Assembly: GCA_023053545.1 (NCBI GenBank) | Contig: JAKZAN010000005.1 | Location: 248,001-312,000, forward strand | DNA: 64,000 nucleotides | Direction: 5' to 3' | Source: Lepidurus packardi | Lineage: Eukaryota; Arthropoda; Branchiopoda; Notostraca; Triopsidae | Shown here: piece by piece, positions 1-15,700 of the stretch | Layout of the letters: every line of letters starts with the position of its first letter | Numbering within the stretch: position 1 is the stretch's first letter | Notes under the pieces: generated by a model | Told to the model about the DNA's origin: nothing | Seen by the model: the letters and a program-made list of their open reading frames with translations, nothing else | Databases searched by the model: none | Made by a program: the position numbers and the translations under genes

Positions 1-3000
1 TCCTTACGGACTGAACAAATTCCTTACGGACTTAAATAATTCCTTACGGAATTAATTAATTATTTAAGGACTTAATTAATCCCATACGGATTTAATTAAT
101 TCCTTACGGACTGAACAATTTCCTTACGGACTTAATAAATTCCTTACGGACTTAATAAATTCCTTACGGACTTAATAAATTCCTTACGGACTTAATTAAT
201 TCCTTACGGACTGAATTAATTCTTTAGGATTGATTGAATTCCTTTCTTACTGAATTAATTCCTTACGGACTGAATTAATTCTTTAGGATTGATTAAATTC
301 CTTTCTTACTGAATTAATTCCTTACGGACTGAATTAATTCCTTACGGACTTAATAAATTCCTTACGGACTGAATAAATTCCTTACGGATTGAATTAATTC
401 TTTACGGATTGAATTAATTCATTACGGACTGAATTAATTCCTTACGGACTTAATTAATTCCTTACGGACTGAACAAATTCCTTACGGACTTAATAAATTC
501 CTTACGGACTTAATTAATTCCTTACGGAATGAATTAATTCTTTAGGATTGATTGAATTCCTTTCTTACTGAATTAATTCCTTACGGACTGAATTAATTCC
601 TTACGGACTTAATAAATTCATTACGGACTGAATTAATTCCTTACGGATTGAACTAATTCTTTACGGACTGAATTAATTCATTACGGACTGAATTAATTCC
701 TTACGGAATTAATGAATTCCTTACGGACTGAACAAATTCCTTACGGACTTAAATTATTCCTTACGGAATTAATTAATTCCTTAAGGACTTAATTAATCCC
801 TTACGGACTTAATTAATTCTTTACGGACTGAATTAATTCCTTACGGATTGAATTAATTCTTTACGGACTTAATTAATTCCTTACGGACTGAATTAATTCC
901 TTACGGATTGAATTAATTCTTTACGGACTGAATTAATTCCTTACGGATTGAATTAATTCTTTACGGACTTAATTAATTCCTTACGGACTGAAATAATTCT
1001 TTACGGACTGAATTAATTCATTACGGACTGAATTAATTCCTTACGGACTGAACAAATTCCTTACGGACTTAAATAATTCCTTACGGAATTAATTAATTAT
1101 TTAAGGACTTAATTAATCCCATACGGATTTAATTAATTCCTTACGGACTGAACAATTTCCTTACGGACTTAATAAATTCCTTACGGACTTAATAAATTCC
1201 TTACGGACTTAATAAATTCCTTACGGACTTAATTAATTCCTTACGGACTGAATTAATTCTTTAGGATTGATTGAATTCCTTTCTTACTGAATTAATTCCT
1301 TACGGACTGAATTAATTCTTTAGGATTGATTAAATTCCTTTCTTACTGAATTAATTCCTTACGGACTGAATTAATTCCTTACGGACTTAATAAATTCCTT
1401 ACGGACTGAATAAATTCCTTACGGATTGAATTAATTCTTTACGGATTGAATTAATTCATTACGGACTGAATTAATTCCTTACGGACTTAATTAATTCCTT
1501 ACGGACTGAACAAATTCCTTACGGACTTAATAAATTCCTTACGGACTTAATTAATTCCTTACGGACTGAATTAATTCTTTAGGATTGATTGAATTCCTTT
1601 CTTACTGAATTAATTCCTTACGGACTGAATTAATTCCTTACGGACTTAATAAATTCATTACGGACTGAATTAATTCCTTACGGATTGAACTAATTCTTTA
1701 CGGACTGAATTAATTCATTACGGACTGAATTAATTCCTTACGGAATTAATGAATTCCTTACGGACTGAACAAATTCCTTACGGACTTAAATTATTCCTTA
1801 CGGAATTAATTAATTCCTTAAGGACTTAATTAATCCCTTACGGACTTAATTAATTCTTTACGGACTGAATTAATTCCTTACGGATTGAATTAATTCTTTA
1901 CGGACTTAATTAATTCCTTACGGACTGAATTAATTCCTTACGGATTGAATTAATTCTTTACGGACTTAATTAATTCCTTACGGACTGAAATAATTCTTTA
2001 CGGACTGAATTAATTCATTACGGACTGAATTAATTCCTTACGGACTGAACAAATTCCTTACGGACTTAAATAATTCCTTACGGAATTAATAAATTATTTA
2101 AGGACTTAATTAATCCCATACGGATTTAATTAATTCCTTACGGACTGAACAAATTCCTTACGGACTTAATAAATTCCTTACGGACTTAATAAATTCCTTA
2201 CGGACTTAATTAATTCCTTACGGACTGAATTAATTCTTTAGGATTGATTGAATTCCTTTCTTACTGAATTAATTCCTTACGGACTGAATTAATTCTTTAG
2301 GATTGATTAAATTCCTTTCTTACTGAATTAATTCCTTACGGACTGAATTAATTCCTTACGGACTTAATAAATTCCTTACGGACTGAATTAATTCCTTACG
2401 GATTGAATTAATTCTTTACGGATTGAATTAATTCCTTTCTTACTGAATTAATTCCTTACGGACTGAATTAATTCCTTACGGACTTAATAAATTCATTACG
2501 GACTGAATTAATTCCTTACGGATTGAACTAATTCTTTACGGACTGAATTAATTCATTACGGACTGAATTAATTCCTTACGGAATTAATGAATTCCTTACG
2601 GACTGAACAAATTCCTTACGGACTTAAATTATTCCTTACGGAATTAATTAATTCCTTAAGGACTTAATTAATCCCTTACGGACTTAATTAATTCTTTACG
2701 GACTGAATTAATTCCTTACGGATTGAATTAATTCTTTACGGACTTAATTAATTCCTTACGGACTGAATTAATTCTTTAGGATTGATTGAATTCCTTTCTT
2801 ACTGAATTAATTCCTTACGGACTGAATTAATTCCTTACGGATTTAATTAATTCCTTACGGACTGAATTAATTCCTTACGGATTGAATTAATTCTTTACGG
2901 ACTTAATTAATTCTTTACGGACTGAATTAATTCTTTACGGACTGAATTAATTCTTTACGGACTTATTTAATTCCTTACGGATTGAATTAATTATTTACGG

Positions 3001-4286
3001 ACTTAATTAATTCCTTACGGACTGAATTAATTCTTTAGATTGATTGAATTCTTTTCTTACTGTATTAATTCCTTACGGACTGAATTAATTCCTTACGGAC
3101 TTAATTAATTCCTTACGGACTTAATTAATTCCTTACGGACTGAACAAATTCCTTACGGACTTAATTAATTCCTTACGGATTTAATTAATTCTTTACGGAC
3201 TGAATTAATTCCTTACGGATTGAATTAATTCTTTACGGACTTAATTAATTCCTTACGGACTGAAATAATTCTTTACGGACTGAATTAATTCATTACGGAC
3301 TGAATTAATTCCTTACGGACTGAACAAATTCCTTACGGACTTAAATAATTCCTTACGGAATTAATTAATTATTTAAGGACTTAATTAATCCCATACGGAT
3401 TTAATTAATTCCTTACGGACTGAACAAATTCCTTACGGACTTAATAAATTCCTTACGGACTTAATAAATTCCTTACGGACTTAATAAATTCCTTACGGAC
3501 TTAATTAATTCCTTACGGACTGAATTAATTCTTTAGGATTGATTGAATTCCTTTCTTACTGAATTAATTCCTTACGGACTGAATTAATTCTTTAGGATTG
3601 ATTAAATTCCTTTCTTACTGAATTAATTCCTTACGGACTGAATTAATTCCTTACGGACTTAATAAATTCCTTACGGACTGAATAAATTCCTTACGGATTG
3701 AATTAATTCTTTACGGATTGAATTAATTCATTACGGACTGAATTAATTCCTTACGGACTTAATTAATTCCTTACGGACTGAACAAATTCCTTACGGACTT
3801 AATAAATTCCTTACGGACTGAATTAATTCCTTACGGACTGAATTAATTCTTTAGGATTGATTGAATTCCTTTCTTACTGAATTAATTCCTTACGGACTGA
3901 ATTAATTCCTTACGGACTTAATAAATTCATTACGGACTGAATTAATTCCTTACGGATTGAACTAATTCTTTACGGACTGAATTAATTCATTACGGACTGA
4001 ATTAATTCCTTACGGAATTAATGAATTCCTTACGGACTGAACAAATTCCTTACGGACTTAAATTATTCCTTACGGAATTAATTAATTCCTTAAGGACTTA
4101 ATTAATCCCTTACGGACTTAATTAATTCTTTACGGACTGAATTAATTCCTTACGGATTGAATTAATTCTTTACGGACTTAATTAATTCCTTACGGACTGA
4201 ATTAATTCCTTACGGATTGAATTAATTCTTTACGGACTTAATTAATTCCTTACGGACTGAAATAATTCATTACGGACTGAATTAAT
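1..4286. repeat. Four consecutive higher-order repeat copies in array A
   Basis: Copies begin at 1, 1038, 2035 and 3310, each opening with a GAACAAAT unit followed by the TATTTAAGG marker 60 bases later. Lengths are 1037, 997, 1275 and 977 bp. The first copy fits 52 monomers: 49 of 20 bp plus three 19-bp TTTAGGATTGATT units (near 231, 282 and 540). The 997-bp copy is 40 bp shorter, that is two whole monomers. Copies therefore differ mainly by gain or loss of whole units plus scattered single-base changes, as expected from unequal crossing-over or conversion. Confidence 0.85.
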
Positions 4287-7200
4287 TCCTTACGGACTGA
4301 ACAAATTCCTTACGGACTTAAATAATTCCTTACGGAATTAATTAATTATTTAAGGACTTAATTAATCCCATACGGATTTAATTAATTCCTTACGGACTGA
4401 ACAAATTCCTTACGGACTTAATAAATTCCTTACGGACTTAATTAATTCCTTACGGACTGAATTAATTCTTTAGGATTGATTAAATTCCTTTCTTACTGAA
4501 TTAATTCCTTACGGACGGAATTAATTCCTTACGGACTTAATAAATTCCTTACGGACTGAATTAATTCCTTACGGATTGAATTAATTCTTTACGGATTGAA
4601 TTAATTCATTACGGACTGAATTAATTCCTTACGGACTTAATTAATTCCTTACGGACTGAACAAATTCCTTACGGACTTAATAAATTCCTTACGGACTTAA
4701 TTAATTCTTTAGGATTGATTGAATTCCTTTTTTACTGAATTAATTCCTTACGGACTGAATTAATTCCTTACGGACTTAATAAATTCATTACGGACTGAAT
4801 TAATTCCTTACGGATTGAACTAATTCTTTACGGACTGAATTAATTCATTACGGACTGAATTAATTCCTTACGGAATTAATGAATTCCTTACGGACTGAAC
4901 AAATTCCTTACGGACTTAAATTATTCCTTACGGAATTAATTAATTCCTTAAGGACTTAATTAATCCCTTACGGACTTAATTAATTCTTTACGGACTGAAT
5001 TAATTCCTTACGGATTGAATTAATTCTTTACGGACTTAATTAATTCCTTACGGATTGAATTAATTCTTTACGGACTTAATTAATTCCTTACGGACTGAAT
5101 TAATTCTTTAGGATTGATTGAATTCCTTTCTTACTGAATTAATTCCTTACGGGCTGAATTAATTCCTTACGGATTTAATTAATTCCTTACGGACTGAATT
5201 AATTCCTTACGGATTGAATTAATTCTTTACGGACTTAATTAATTCCTTACGGACTGAATTAATTCTTTACGGACTGAATTAATTCATTACGGACTGAATT
5301 AATTCCTTACGGACTGAACAAATTCCTTACGGACTTAAATAATTCCTTACGGAATTAATTAATTCCTTAAGGACTTTATTAATCCCATACGGATTTAATT
5401 AATTCCTTACGGGCTGAACAAATTCCTTACGGACTTAATAAATTCCTTACGGACTTAATAAATTCCTTACGGACTTAATTAATTCCTTACGGACTGAATT
5501 AATTCTTTAGGATTGATTGAATTCCTTTCTTACTGAATTAATTCCTTACGGACTTAATTAATTCTTTAGGATTGATTGAATTCCTTTCTTACTGAATTAA
5601 TTCCTTACGGACTGAATTAATTCCTTACGGACTTAATAAATTCCTTACGGACTGAATTAATTCCTTACGGATTGAATTAATTCTTTACGGATTGAATTAA
5701 TTCATTACGGACTGAATTAATTCCTTACGGACTTAATTAATTCCTTACGGACTGAACAAATTCCTTACGGACTTAAATTATTCCTTACGGAATTAATTAA
5801 TTCCTTAAGGACTTAATTAATCCCATACGGACTTAATTAATTCCTTACGGACTGAACAAATTCCTTACGGACTTAATTAATTCCTTGCGGACTTAATTAA
5901 TTCCTTACGGACTGAACAAATTCTTTACGGACTTAATTAATAACTTACGGACTTAATTAGCTCTTTACGGACTGAACAAATTCCTTACGGACTTAATTAA
6001 TTCCTTACGGACTGAATTAATTCTTTAGGATTGATTGAATTTCTTTCTTACTGAATTAATTCCTTATGGACTGAATTAATTCCTTTCGGATTTAATTAAT
6101 TCCTTACGGACTTAATTAATTCGTTGCGGACTGAATTAATTCCTTACGGACTGAATTAATTCCTTACGGACTGAATTAATTCATACCGGACTGAATTAAT
6201 CCCTTACGGACTTAGTTAATTCCTTACGGACTGAACAAATTCCTTACGGACTTAATTAATTCCTTGCGGACTGAACAAATTCCTTACGGACTTAATAAAT
6301 TCCTTACGGACTTAATTAATTCCTTACGGACTGAATTAATTCTTTAGGATTGATTGAATTCCTTTCTTACTGAATTAATTCCTTACGGACTGAATTAATT
6401 CTTTAGGATTGATTGTATTCCTTTCTTACTGAATTAATTCCTTACGGACTGAATGAATTCCTTACGGACTTAATAAATTCCTTACGGACTGAATTAATTC
6501 CTTACGGATTGAATTAATTCTTTACGGATTGAATTAATTCATTACGGACTGAATTAATTCCTTACGGACTTAATTAATTCCTTACGGACTGAACAAATTC
6601 CTTACGGACTTAAATTATTCCTTACGGAATTAATTAATTCCTTAAGGACTTAATTAATCCCATACGGACTAAATTAATTCCTTACGGACTGAACAAATTC
6701 CTTACGGACTTAATTAATTCCTTACGGACTTAATTAATTCCTTACGGACTTAATTAATTCTTTAGGATTGATTGAATCCCTTTCCTACTGAATTAATTCC
6801 TTACGGACTGAATTATTTCCTTACGGATTTAATTAATTCCTTACGGACTTAATTAATTCCTTACGGACTGAACAAATTCCTTGCGGACTTAATTAATTCC
6901 TTACGGACTGAACAAATTCTTTACGGACTTAATTAATAACTTACGGACTTAATTAATTCTTTACGGACTGAACAAATTCCTTACGGACTTAATTAATTCC
7001 TTACGGACTGAATTAATTCTTTAGGATTGATTGAATTTCTTTCTTAATGAATTAATTCCTTATGGACTGAATTAATTCCTTACGGATTTAATTAATTTCT
7101 TACGGACTTAATTAATTCGTTGCGGACTGAACTAATTCCTTACGGACTGAATTAATCCCTTACGGACTTAATTAATTCCTTACGGACTGAAGAAATTCCT

Positions 7201-10200
7201 TACGGACTTAATTAATTCCTTACGGACTGAACAAATTCCTTACGGACTTAATAAATTCCTTACGGACTGAATTAATTCCTTAAGGACTGAATTAATTCTT
7301 TACGGACTGAATTAATTCATTACGGACTGAATTAATTCCTTACGGACTTAATTAATTCCTTACGGACTGAACAAATTCCTTACCAACTTAATAAATACCT
7401 TACGGACTTAATTAATTCTTTACGGACTGAATTAATTCCTTACGGACTGAATTAATTCTTTACGGACTTATTTAATTCCTTACGGATTGAATTAATTATT
7501 TACGGACTTAATTAATTCCTTACGGACTGAATTAATTCTTTAGATTGATTGAATTCTTTTCTTACTGTATTAATTCCTTACGGACTGAATTAATTCCTTA
7601 CGGATTTAATTAATTCCTTACGGACTTAATTAATTCCTTACGGACTGAACAAATTCCTTACGGACTTAATTAATTCCTTACGGATTTAATTAATTCTTTA
7701 CGGACTGTATTAATTCCTTACGGATTGAATTAATTCCTTACGGACTTAATAAATTCCTTACGGACTTAATTAATTCCTTACGGACTGAATTAATTCTTTA
7801 GGATTGATTGAATTCCTTTCTTACTGAATTAATTCCTTACGGACTGAATTAATTCTTTAGGATTGATTAAATTCCTTTCTTACTGAATTAATTCCTTACG
7901 GACTGAATTAATTCTTTAGGATTGATGAAATTCCTTTCTTACTGAATTAATTCCTTACGGACTGAATTAATTCCTTACGGACTTAATAAATTCCTTACGG
8001 ACTGAATAAATTCCTTACGGATTGAATTAATTCTTTACGGATTGAATTAATTCATTACGGACTGAATTAATTCCTTACGGACTTAATTAATTCCTTACGG
8101 ACTGAACAAATTCCTTACGGACTTAATAAATTCCTTACGGACTTAATTAATTCCTTACGGACTGAATTAATTCTTTAGGATTGATTGAATTCCTTTCTTA
8201 CTGAATTAATTCCTTACGGACTGAATTAATTCCTTACGGACTTAATAAATTCATTACGGACTGAATTAATTCCTTACGGATTGAACTAATTCTTTACGGA
8301 CTGAATTAATTCATTACGGACTGAATTAATTCCTTACGGAATTAATGAATTCCTTACGGACTGAACAAATTCCTTACGGACTTAAATTATTCCTTACGGA
8401 ATTAATTAATTCCTTAAGGACTTAATTAATCCCTTACGGACTTAATTAATTCTTTACGGACTGAATTAATTCCTTACGGACTGAAATAATTCTTTACGGA
8501 CTGAATTAATTCATTACGGACTGAATTAATTCCTTACGGAATTAATTAATTATTTAAGGACTTAATTAATCCCATACGGATTTAATTAATTCCTTACGGA
8601 CTGAACAAATTCCTTACGGACTTAATTAATTCCTTACGGACTTAATAAATTCCTTACGGACTTAATAAATTCCTTACGGACTTAATTAATTCCTTACGGA
8701 CTGAATTAATTCTTTAGGATTGATTGAATTCCTTTCTTACTGAATTAATTCCTTACGGACTGAATTAATTCTTTAGGATTGATTAAATTCCTTTCTTACT
8801 GAATTAATTCCTTACGGACTGAATTAATTCCTTACGGACTTAATTAATTCCTTACGGACGGAACAAATTCCTTACGGACTTAATAAATTCCTTACGGACT
8901 TAATTAATTCCTTACGGACTGAATTAATTCTTTAGGATTGATTGAATTCCTTTCTTACTGAATTAATTCCTTACGGACTGAATTAATTCCTTACGGACTT
9001 AATAAATTCATTACGGACTGAATTAATTCCTTACGGATTGAACTAATTCTTTACGGACTGAATTAATTAATTACGGACTGAATTAATTCCTTACGGAATT
9101 AATGAATTCCTTACGGACTGAACAAATTCCTTACGGACTTAAATTATTCCTTACGGAATTAATTAATTCCTTAAGGACTTAATTAATCCCTTACGGACTT
9201 AATTAATTCTTTACGGACTGAATTAATTCCTTACGGATTGAATTAATTCTTTACGGACTTAATTAATTCCTTACGGATTGAATTAATTCTTTACGGACTT
9301 AATTAATTCCTTACGGACTGAATTAATTCTTTAGGATTGATTGAATTCCTTTCTTACTGAATTAATTCCTTACGGACTGAATTAATTCCTTACGGACTTA
9401 ATAAATTCCTTACGGACTGAATTAATTCCTTACGGATTGAATTAATTCTTTACGGATTGAATTAATTCATTACGGACTTAATTAATTCCTTACGGACTGA
9501 ACAAATTCCTTACGGACTTAAATTATTCCTTACGGAATTAATTAATTCCTTAAGGAATTAATTAATCCCATACGGACTTAATTAATTCCTTACGGACTGA
9601 ACAAATTCCTTACGGACTTAATTAATTCTTTAGGATTGATTGAATCCCTTTCCTACTGAATTAATTCCTTACGGACTGAATTAATTCCTTACGGACTGAA
9701 CAAATTCCTTGCGGACTTAATTAATTCTTTACGGACTGAACAAATTCTTTACGGACTTAATTAATAACTTACGGACTTAATTAGCTCTTTACGGACTGAA
9801 CAAATTCCTTACGGACTTAATTAATTCCTTACGGACTGAATTAATTCTTTAGGATTGATTGAATTTCTTTCTTACTGAATTAATTCCTTATGGACTGAAT
9901 TAATTCCTTTCGGATTTAATTAATTCCTTACGGACTGAACAAATTCCTTGCGGACTTAATTAATTCCTTACGGACTGAACAAATTCTTTACGGACTTAAT
10001 TAATAACTTACGGACTTAATTAGCTCTTTACGGACTGAACAAATTCTTTACGGACTTAATTAATTCCTTACGGACTGAATTAATTCTTTAGGATTGTTTG
10101 AATTTCTTTCTTACTGAATTAATTCCTTATGGACTGAATTAATTCCTTTCGGATTTAATTAATTCCTTACGGACTTAATTAATTCGTTGCGGACTGAATT

Positions 10201-12079
10201 AATTCCTTACGGACTGAATTAATTCCTTACGGACTGAATTAATTCATACCGGACTGAATTAATCCCTTACGGACTTAATTAATTCCTTACGGACTGAACA
10301 AATTCCTTACGGACTTAATTAATTCCTTACGGACTGAACAAATTCCTTACGGACTTAAAAAATTCCTTACGGACTGAACAAATTCCTTACGGACTTAATA
10401 AATTCCTTACGGACTGAATTAATTCCTTAAGGACTGAATTAATTCTTTACGGACTGAATTAATTCATTACGGACTGAATTAATTCCTTACGGACTTAATT
10501 AATTCCTTACGGACTGAACAAATTCCTTACCAACTTAATTAATTCCTTACGGACTTAATTAATTCTTTACGGACTGAATTAATTCCTTACGGACTGAATT
10601 AATTCTTTACGGACTTATTTAATTCCTTACGGATTGAATTAACTATTTACGGACTTAGATAATTCCTTACGGACTGAATTAATTCTTTAGGATTGATTGA
10701 ATTCATTTCTTACTGTATTAATTCCTTACGGACTGAATTAATTCCTTACGGATTTAATTAATTCCTTACGGACTTAATTAATTCCTTACGGACTGAACAA
10801 ATTCCTTACGGACTTAATTAATTCCTTACGGATTTAATTAATTCTTTACGGACTGAATTAATTCCTTACGGATTGAATTAATTCTTTACGGACTTAATTA
10901 ATTCCTTACGGAATGAATTAATTCTTTACGGACTGAATTAATTCATTACGGACTGAATTAATTCCTTACCGACTGAACAAATTCCTTACGGACTTAAATA
11001 ATTCCTTACGGAATTAATTAATTCCTTAAGGACTTAATTAATCCCATACGGATTTAATTAATTCCTTACGGACTGAACAAATTCCTTACGGACTTAATTA
11101 ATTCCTTACGGACTGAATTAATTCTTTAGGATTGATTGAATTCCTTTCTTACTGAATTAATTCCTTACGGACTGAATTAATTCTTTAGGATTGATTGAAT
11201 TCCTTTCTTACTGAATTAATTCCTTACGGACTGAATGAATTCCTTACGGACTTAATAAATTCCTTACGGACTGAATTAATTCCTTACGGATTGAATTAAT
11301 TCTTTACGGATTGAATTAATTCATTACGGACTGAATTAATTCCTTACGGACTTAATTAATTCCTTACGGACTGAACAAATTCCTTACGGACTTAAATTAT
11401 TCCTTACGGAATTAATTAATTCCTTAAGGACTTAATTAATCCCATACGGACTAAATTAATTCCTTACGGACTGAACAAATTCCTTACGGACTTAATTAAT
11501 TCCTTACGGACTTAATTAATTCCTTACGGACTTAATTAATTCTTTAGGATTGATTGAATCCCTTTCCTACTGAATTAATTCCTTACGGACTGAACAAATT
11601 CCTTGCGGACTTAATTAATTCCTTACGGACTGAACAAATTCTTTACGGACTTAATTAATAACTTACGGACTTAATTAATTCTTTACGGACTGAATAAATT
11701 CCTTACGGACTTAATTAATTCCTTACGGACTGAATTAATTCTTTAGGATTGATTGAATTTCTTTCTTAATGAATTAATTCCTTATGGACTGAATTAATTC
11801 CTTACGGATTTAATTAATTCCTTACGGACTGAATTAATTCCTTACGGACTGAATTAATTCCTTACGGACTTAATTAATTCCTTACGGACTGAACAAATTC
11901 CTTACGGACTTAATTAATTCCTTACGGACTGAACAAATTCCTTACGGACTTAAAAAATTCCTTACGGACTGAACAAATTCCTTACGGACTTAATTAATTC
12001 CTTACGGATTTAATTAATTCTTTACGGACTGAATTAATTCCTTACGGATTGAATTAATTCTTTACGGACTTAATTAATT

Positions 12080-12700
12080 CCTTACGGACTTAATAAATTC
12101 CTTACGGACTTAATAAATTCCTTACGGACTTAATTAATTCCTTACGGACTGAATTAATTCTTTAGGATTGATTGAATTCCTTTCTTACTGTATTAATTCC
12201 TTACGGACTGAATTAATTCCTTACGGATTTAATTAATTATTTAAGGACTTAATTAATCCCATACGGATTTAATTAATTCCTTACGGACTGAACAAATTCC
12301 TTACGGACTTAATAAATTCCTTACGGACTTAATAAATTCCTTACGGACTTAATAAATTCCTTACGGACTTAATAAATTCCTTACGGACTTAATTAATTCC
12401 TTACGGACTGAATTAATTCTTTAGGATTGATTGAATTCCTTTCTTACTGTATTAATTCCTTACGGACTGAATTAATTCCTTACGGATTTAATTAATTATT
12501 TAAGGACTTAATTAATCCCATACGGATTTAATTAATTCCTTACGGACTGAACAAATTCCTTACGGACTTAATAAATTCCTTACGGACTTAATAAATTCCT
12601 TACGGACTTAATAAATTCCTTACGGACTTAATAAATTCCTTACGGACTTAATTAATTCCTTACGGACTGAATTAATTCTTTAGGATTGATTGAATTCCTT
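12080..12700. repeat. Local 259-bp tandem duplication in array A
   Basis: The block carrying TTCTTTAGGATTGATTGAA, TTTCTTACTGTATTAA and TATTTAAGG is present twice; the last marker lies at 12238 and 12497. The 259-bp period equals twelve 20-bp monomers plus one 19-bp monomer. The two copies look identical where I compared them. This is a small duplication unit, much shorter than the ~1-kb repeats around it. Confidence 0.8.
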
Positions 12701-15700
12701 TCTTACTGAATTAATTCCTTACGGACTGAATTAATTCTTTAGGATTGATTAAATTCCTTTCTTACTGAATTAATTCCTTACGGACTGAATTAATTCCTTA
12801 CGGACTTAATAAATTCATTACGGACTGAATTAATTCCTTACGGATTGAACTAATTTTTTACGGACTGAATTAATTCATTACGGACTGAATTAATTCCTTA
12901 CGGAATTAATGAATTCCTTACGGACTGAATTAATTCCTTACGGACTGAATTAATTCTTTAGGATTGATTAAATTCCTTTCTTACTGAATTAATTCCTTAC
13001 GGACTGAATTAATTCCTTACGGACTTAATAAATTCCTTACGGACTGAATTAATTCCTTAAGGACTGAATTAATTCTTTACGGACTGAATTAATTCATTAC
13101 GGACTGAATTAATTCCTTACGGACTTAATTAATTCCTTACGGACTGAACAAATTCCTTACCAACTTAATAAATTCCTTACGGACTTAATTAATTCTTTAC
13201 GGACTGAATTAATTCCTTACGGACTGAATTAATTCTTTACGGACTTATTTAATTCCTTACGGATTGAATTAATTATTTACGGACTTAATTAATTCCTTAC
13301 GGACTGAATTAATTCTTTAGGATTGATTGAATTCATTTCTTACTGTATTAATTCCTTACGGACTGAATTAATTCCTTACGGATTTAATTAATTCCTTACG
13401 GACTTAATTAATTCCTTACGGACTGAACAAATTCCTTACGGACTTAATTAATTCCTTACGGATTTAATTAATTCTTTACGGACTGAATTAATTCCTTACG
13501 GATTGAATTATTTCTTTACGGACTGAATTAATTCATTACGGACTGAATTATTTCCTTACCGACTGAACAAATTCCTTACGGACTTAAATAATTCCTTACG
13601 GAATTACTTAATTCCTTAAGGACTTAATTAATCCCATACGGATTTAATTAATTCCTTACGGACTGAACAAATTCCTTACGGACTTAATAAATTCCTTACG
13701 GACTGAATTAATTCTTTAGGATTGATTGAATTCCTTTCTTACTGAATTAATTCCTTACGGACTGAATTAATTCTTTAGGATTGATTGAATTCCTTTCTTA
13801 CTGAATTAATTCCTTACGGACTGAATGAATTCCTTACGGACTTAATAAATTCCTTACGGACTGAATTAATTCCTTACGGATTGAATTAATTCTTTACGGA
13901 TTGAATTAATTCATTACGGACTGAATTAATTCCTTACGGACTTAATTAATTCCTTACGGACTGAACAAATTCCTTACGGACTTAAATTATTCCTTACGGA
14001 ATTAATTAATTCCTTAAGGACTTAATTAATCCCATACGGACTAAATTAATTCCTTCCGGACTGAACAAATTCCTTACGGACTTAATTAATTCCTTACGGA
14101 CTTAATTAATTCCTTACGGACTTAATTAATTCCTTACGGACTTAATTAATTCTTTAGGATTGATTGAATCCCTTTCCTACTGAATTAATTCCTTACGGAC
14201 TGAATTATTTCCTTACGGATTTAATTAATTCCTTACGGACTTAATTAATTCCTTACGGACTGAACAAATTCCTTGCGGACTTAATTAATTCCTTACGGAC
14301 TGAACAAATTCTTTACGGACTTAATTAATAACTTACGGACTTAATTAATTCTTTACGGACTGAATAAATTCCTTACGGACTTAATTAATTCCTTACGGAC
14401 TGAATTAATTCTTTAGGATTGATTGAATTTCTTTCTTAATGAATTAATTCCTTATGGACTGAATTAATTCCTTACGGATTTAATTAATTCCTTACGGACT
14501 TAATTAATTCGTTGCGGACTGAACTAATTCCTTACGGACTGAATTAATTCCTTACGGACTGAATTAATTCATTACGGACTGAATTAATCCCTTACGGACT
14601 TAATTAATTCCTTACGGACTGAAGAAATTCCTTACGGACTTAATTAATTCCTTACGGACTGAACAAATTCCTTACGGACTGAACAAATTCCTTACGGACT
14701 TAATAAATTCCTTACGGACTGAATTAATTCCTTAAGGACTGAATTAATTCTTTACGGACTGAATTAATTCATTACGGACTGAATTAATTCCTTACGGACT
14801 TAATTAATTCCTTACGGACTGAACAAATTCCTTAAAAACTTAATTAATTCCTTACGGACTTAAATAATTCTTTACGGACTGAATTAATTCCTTACGGACT
14901 GAATTAATTCTTTACGGACTTATTTAATTCCTTACGGATTGAATTAATTATTTACGGACTTAATTAATTCCTTACGGACTGAATTAATTCTTTAGATTGA
15001 TTGAATTCTTTTCTTACTGTATTAATTCCTTACGGACTGAATTAATTCCTTACGGATTTAATTAATTCTTTACGGACTGAATTAATTCCTTACGGATTGA
15101 ATTAATTCTTTACGGACTTAAATAATTCCTTACGGAATTAATTAATTATTTAAGGACTTAATTAATCCCATACGGATTTAATTAATTCCTTACGGACTGA
15201 ACAAATTCCTTACGGACTTAATAAATTCCTTACGGACTTAATAAATTCCTTACGGACTTAATAAATTCCTTACGGACTTAATAAATTCCTTACGGACTTA
15301 ATTAATTCCTTACGGACTGAATTAATTCTTTAGGATTGATTGAATTCCTTTCTTACTGAATTAATTCCTTACGGACTGAATTAATTCTTTAGGATTGATT
15401 AAATTCCTTTCTTACTGAATTAATTCCTTACGGACTGAATTAATTCCTTACGGACTTAATAAATTCCTTACGGACTGAATTAATTCCTTACGGATTGAAT
15501 TAATTCTTTACGGATTGAATTAATTCATTACGGACTGAATTAATTCCTTACGGACTTAATTAATTCCTTACGGACTGAACAAATTCCTTACGGACTTAAT
15601 AAATTCCTTACGGACTTAATTAATTCCTTAAGGACTGAATTAATTCTTTACGGACTGAATTAATTCATTACGGACTGAATTAATTCCTTACGGACTTAAT

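Noticed and set aside
220..260. TTAGG insect telomere repeat inside TTTAGGATTGATT
   Set aside because: TTAGG occurs once per marker unit and is not in tandem, so it is a variant of the monomer and not a telomere.
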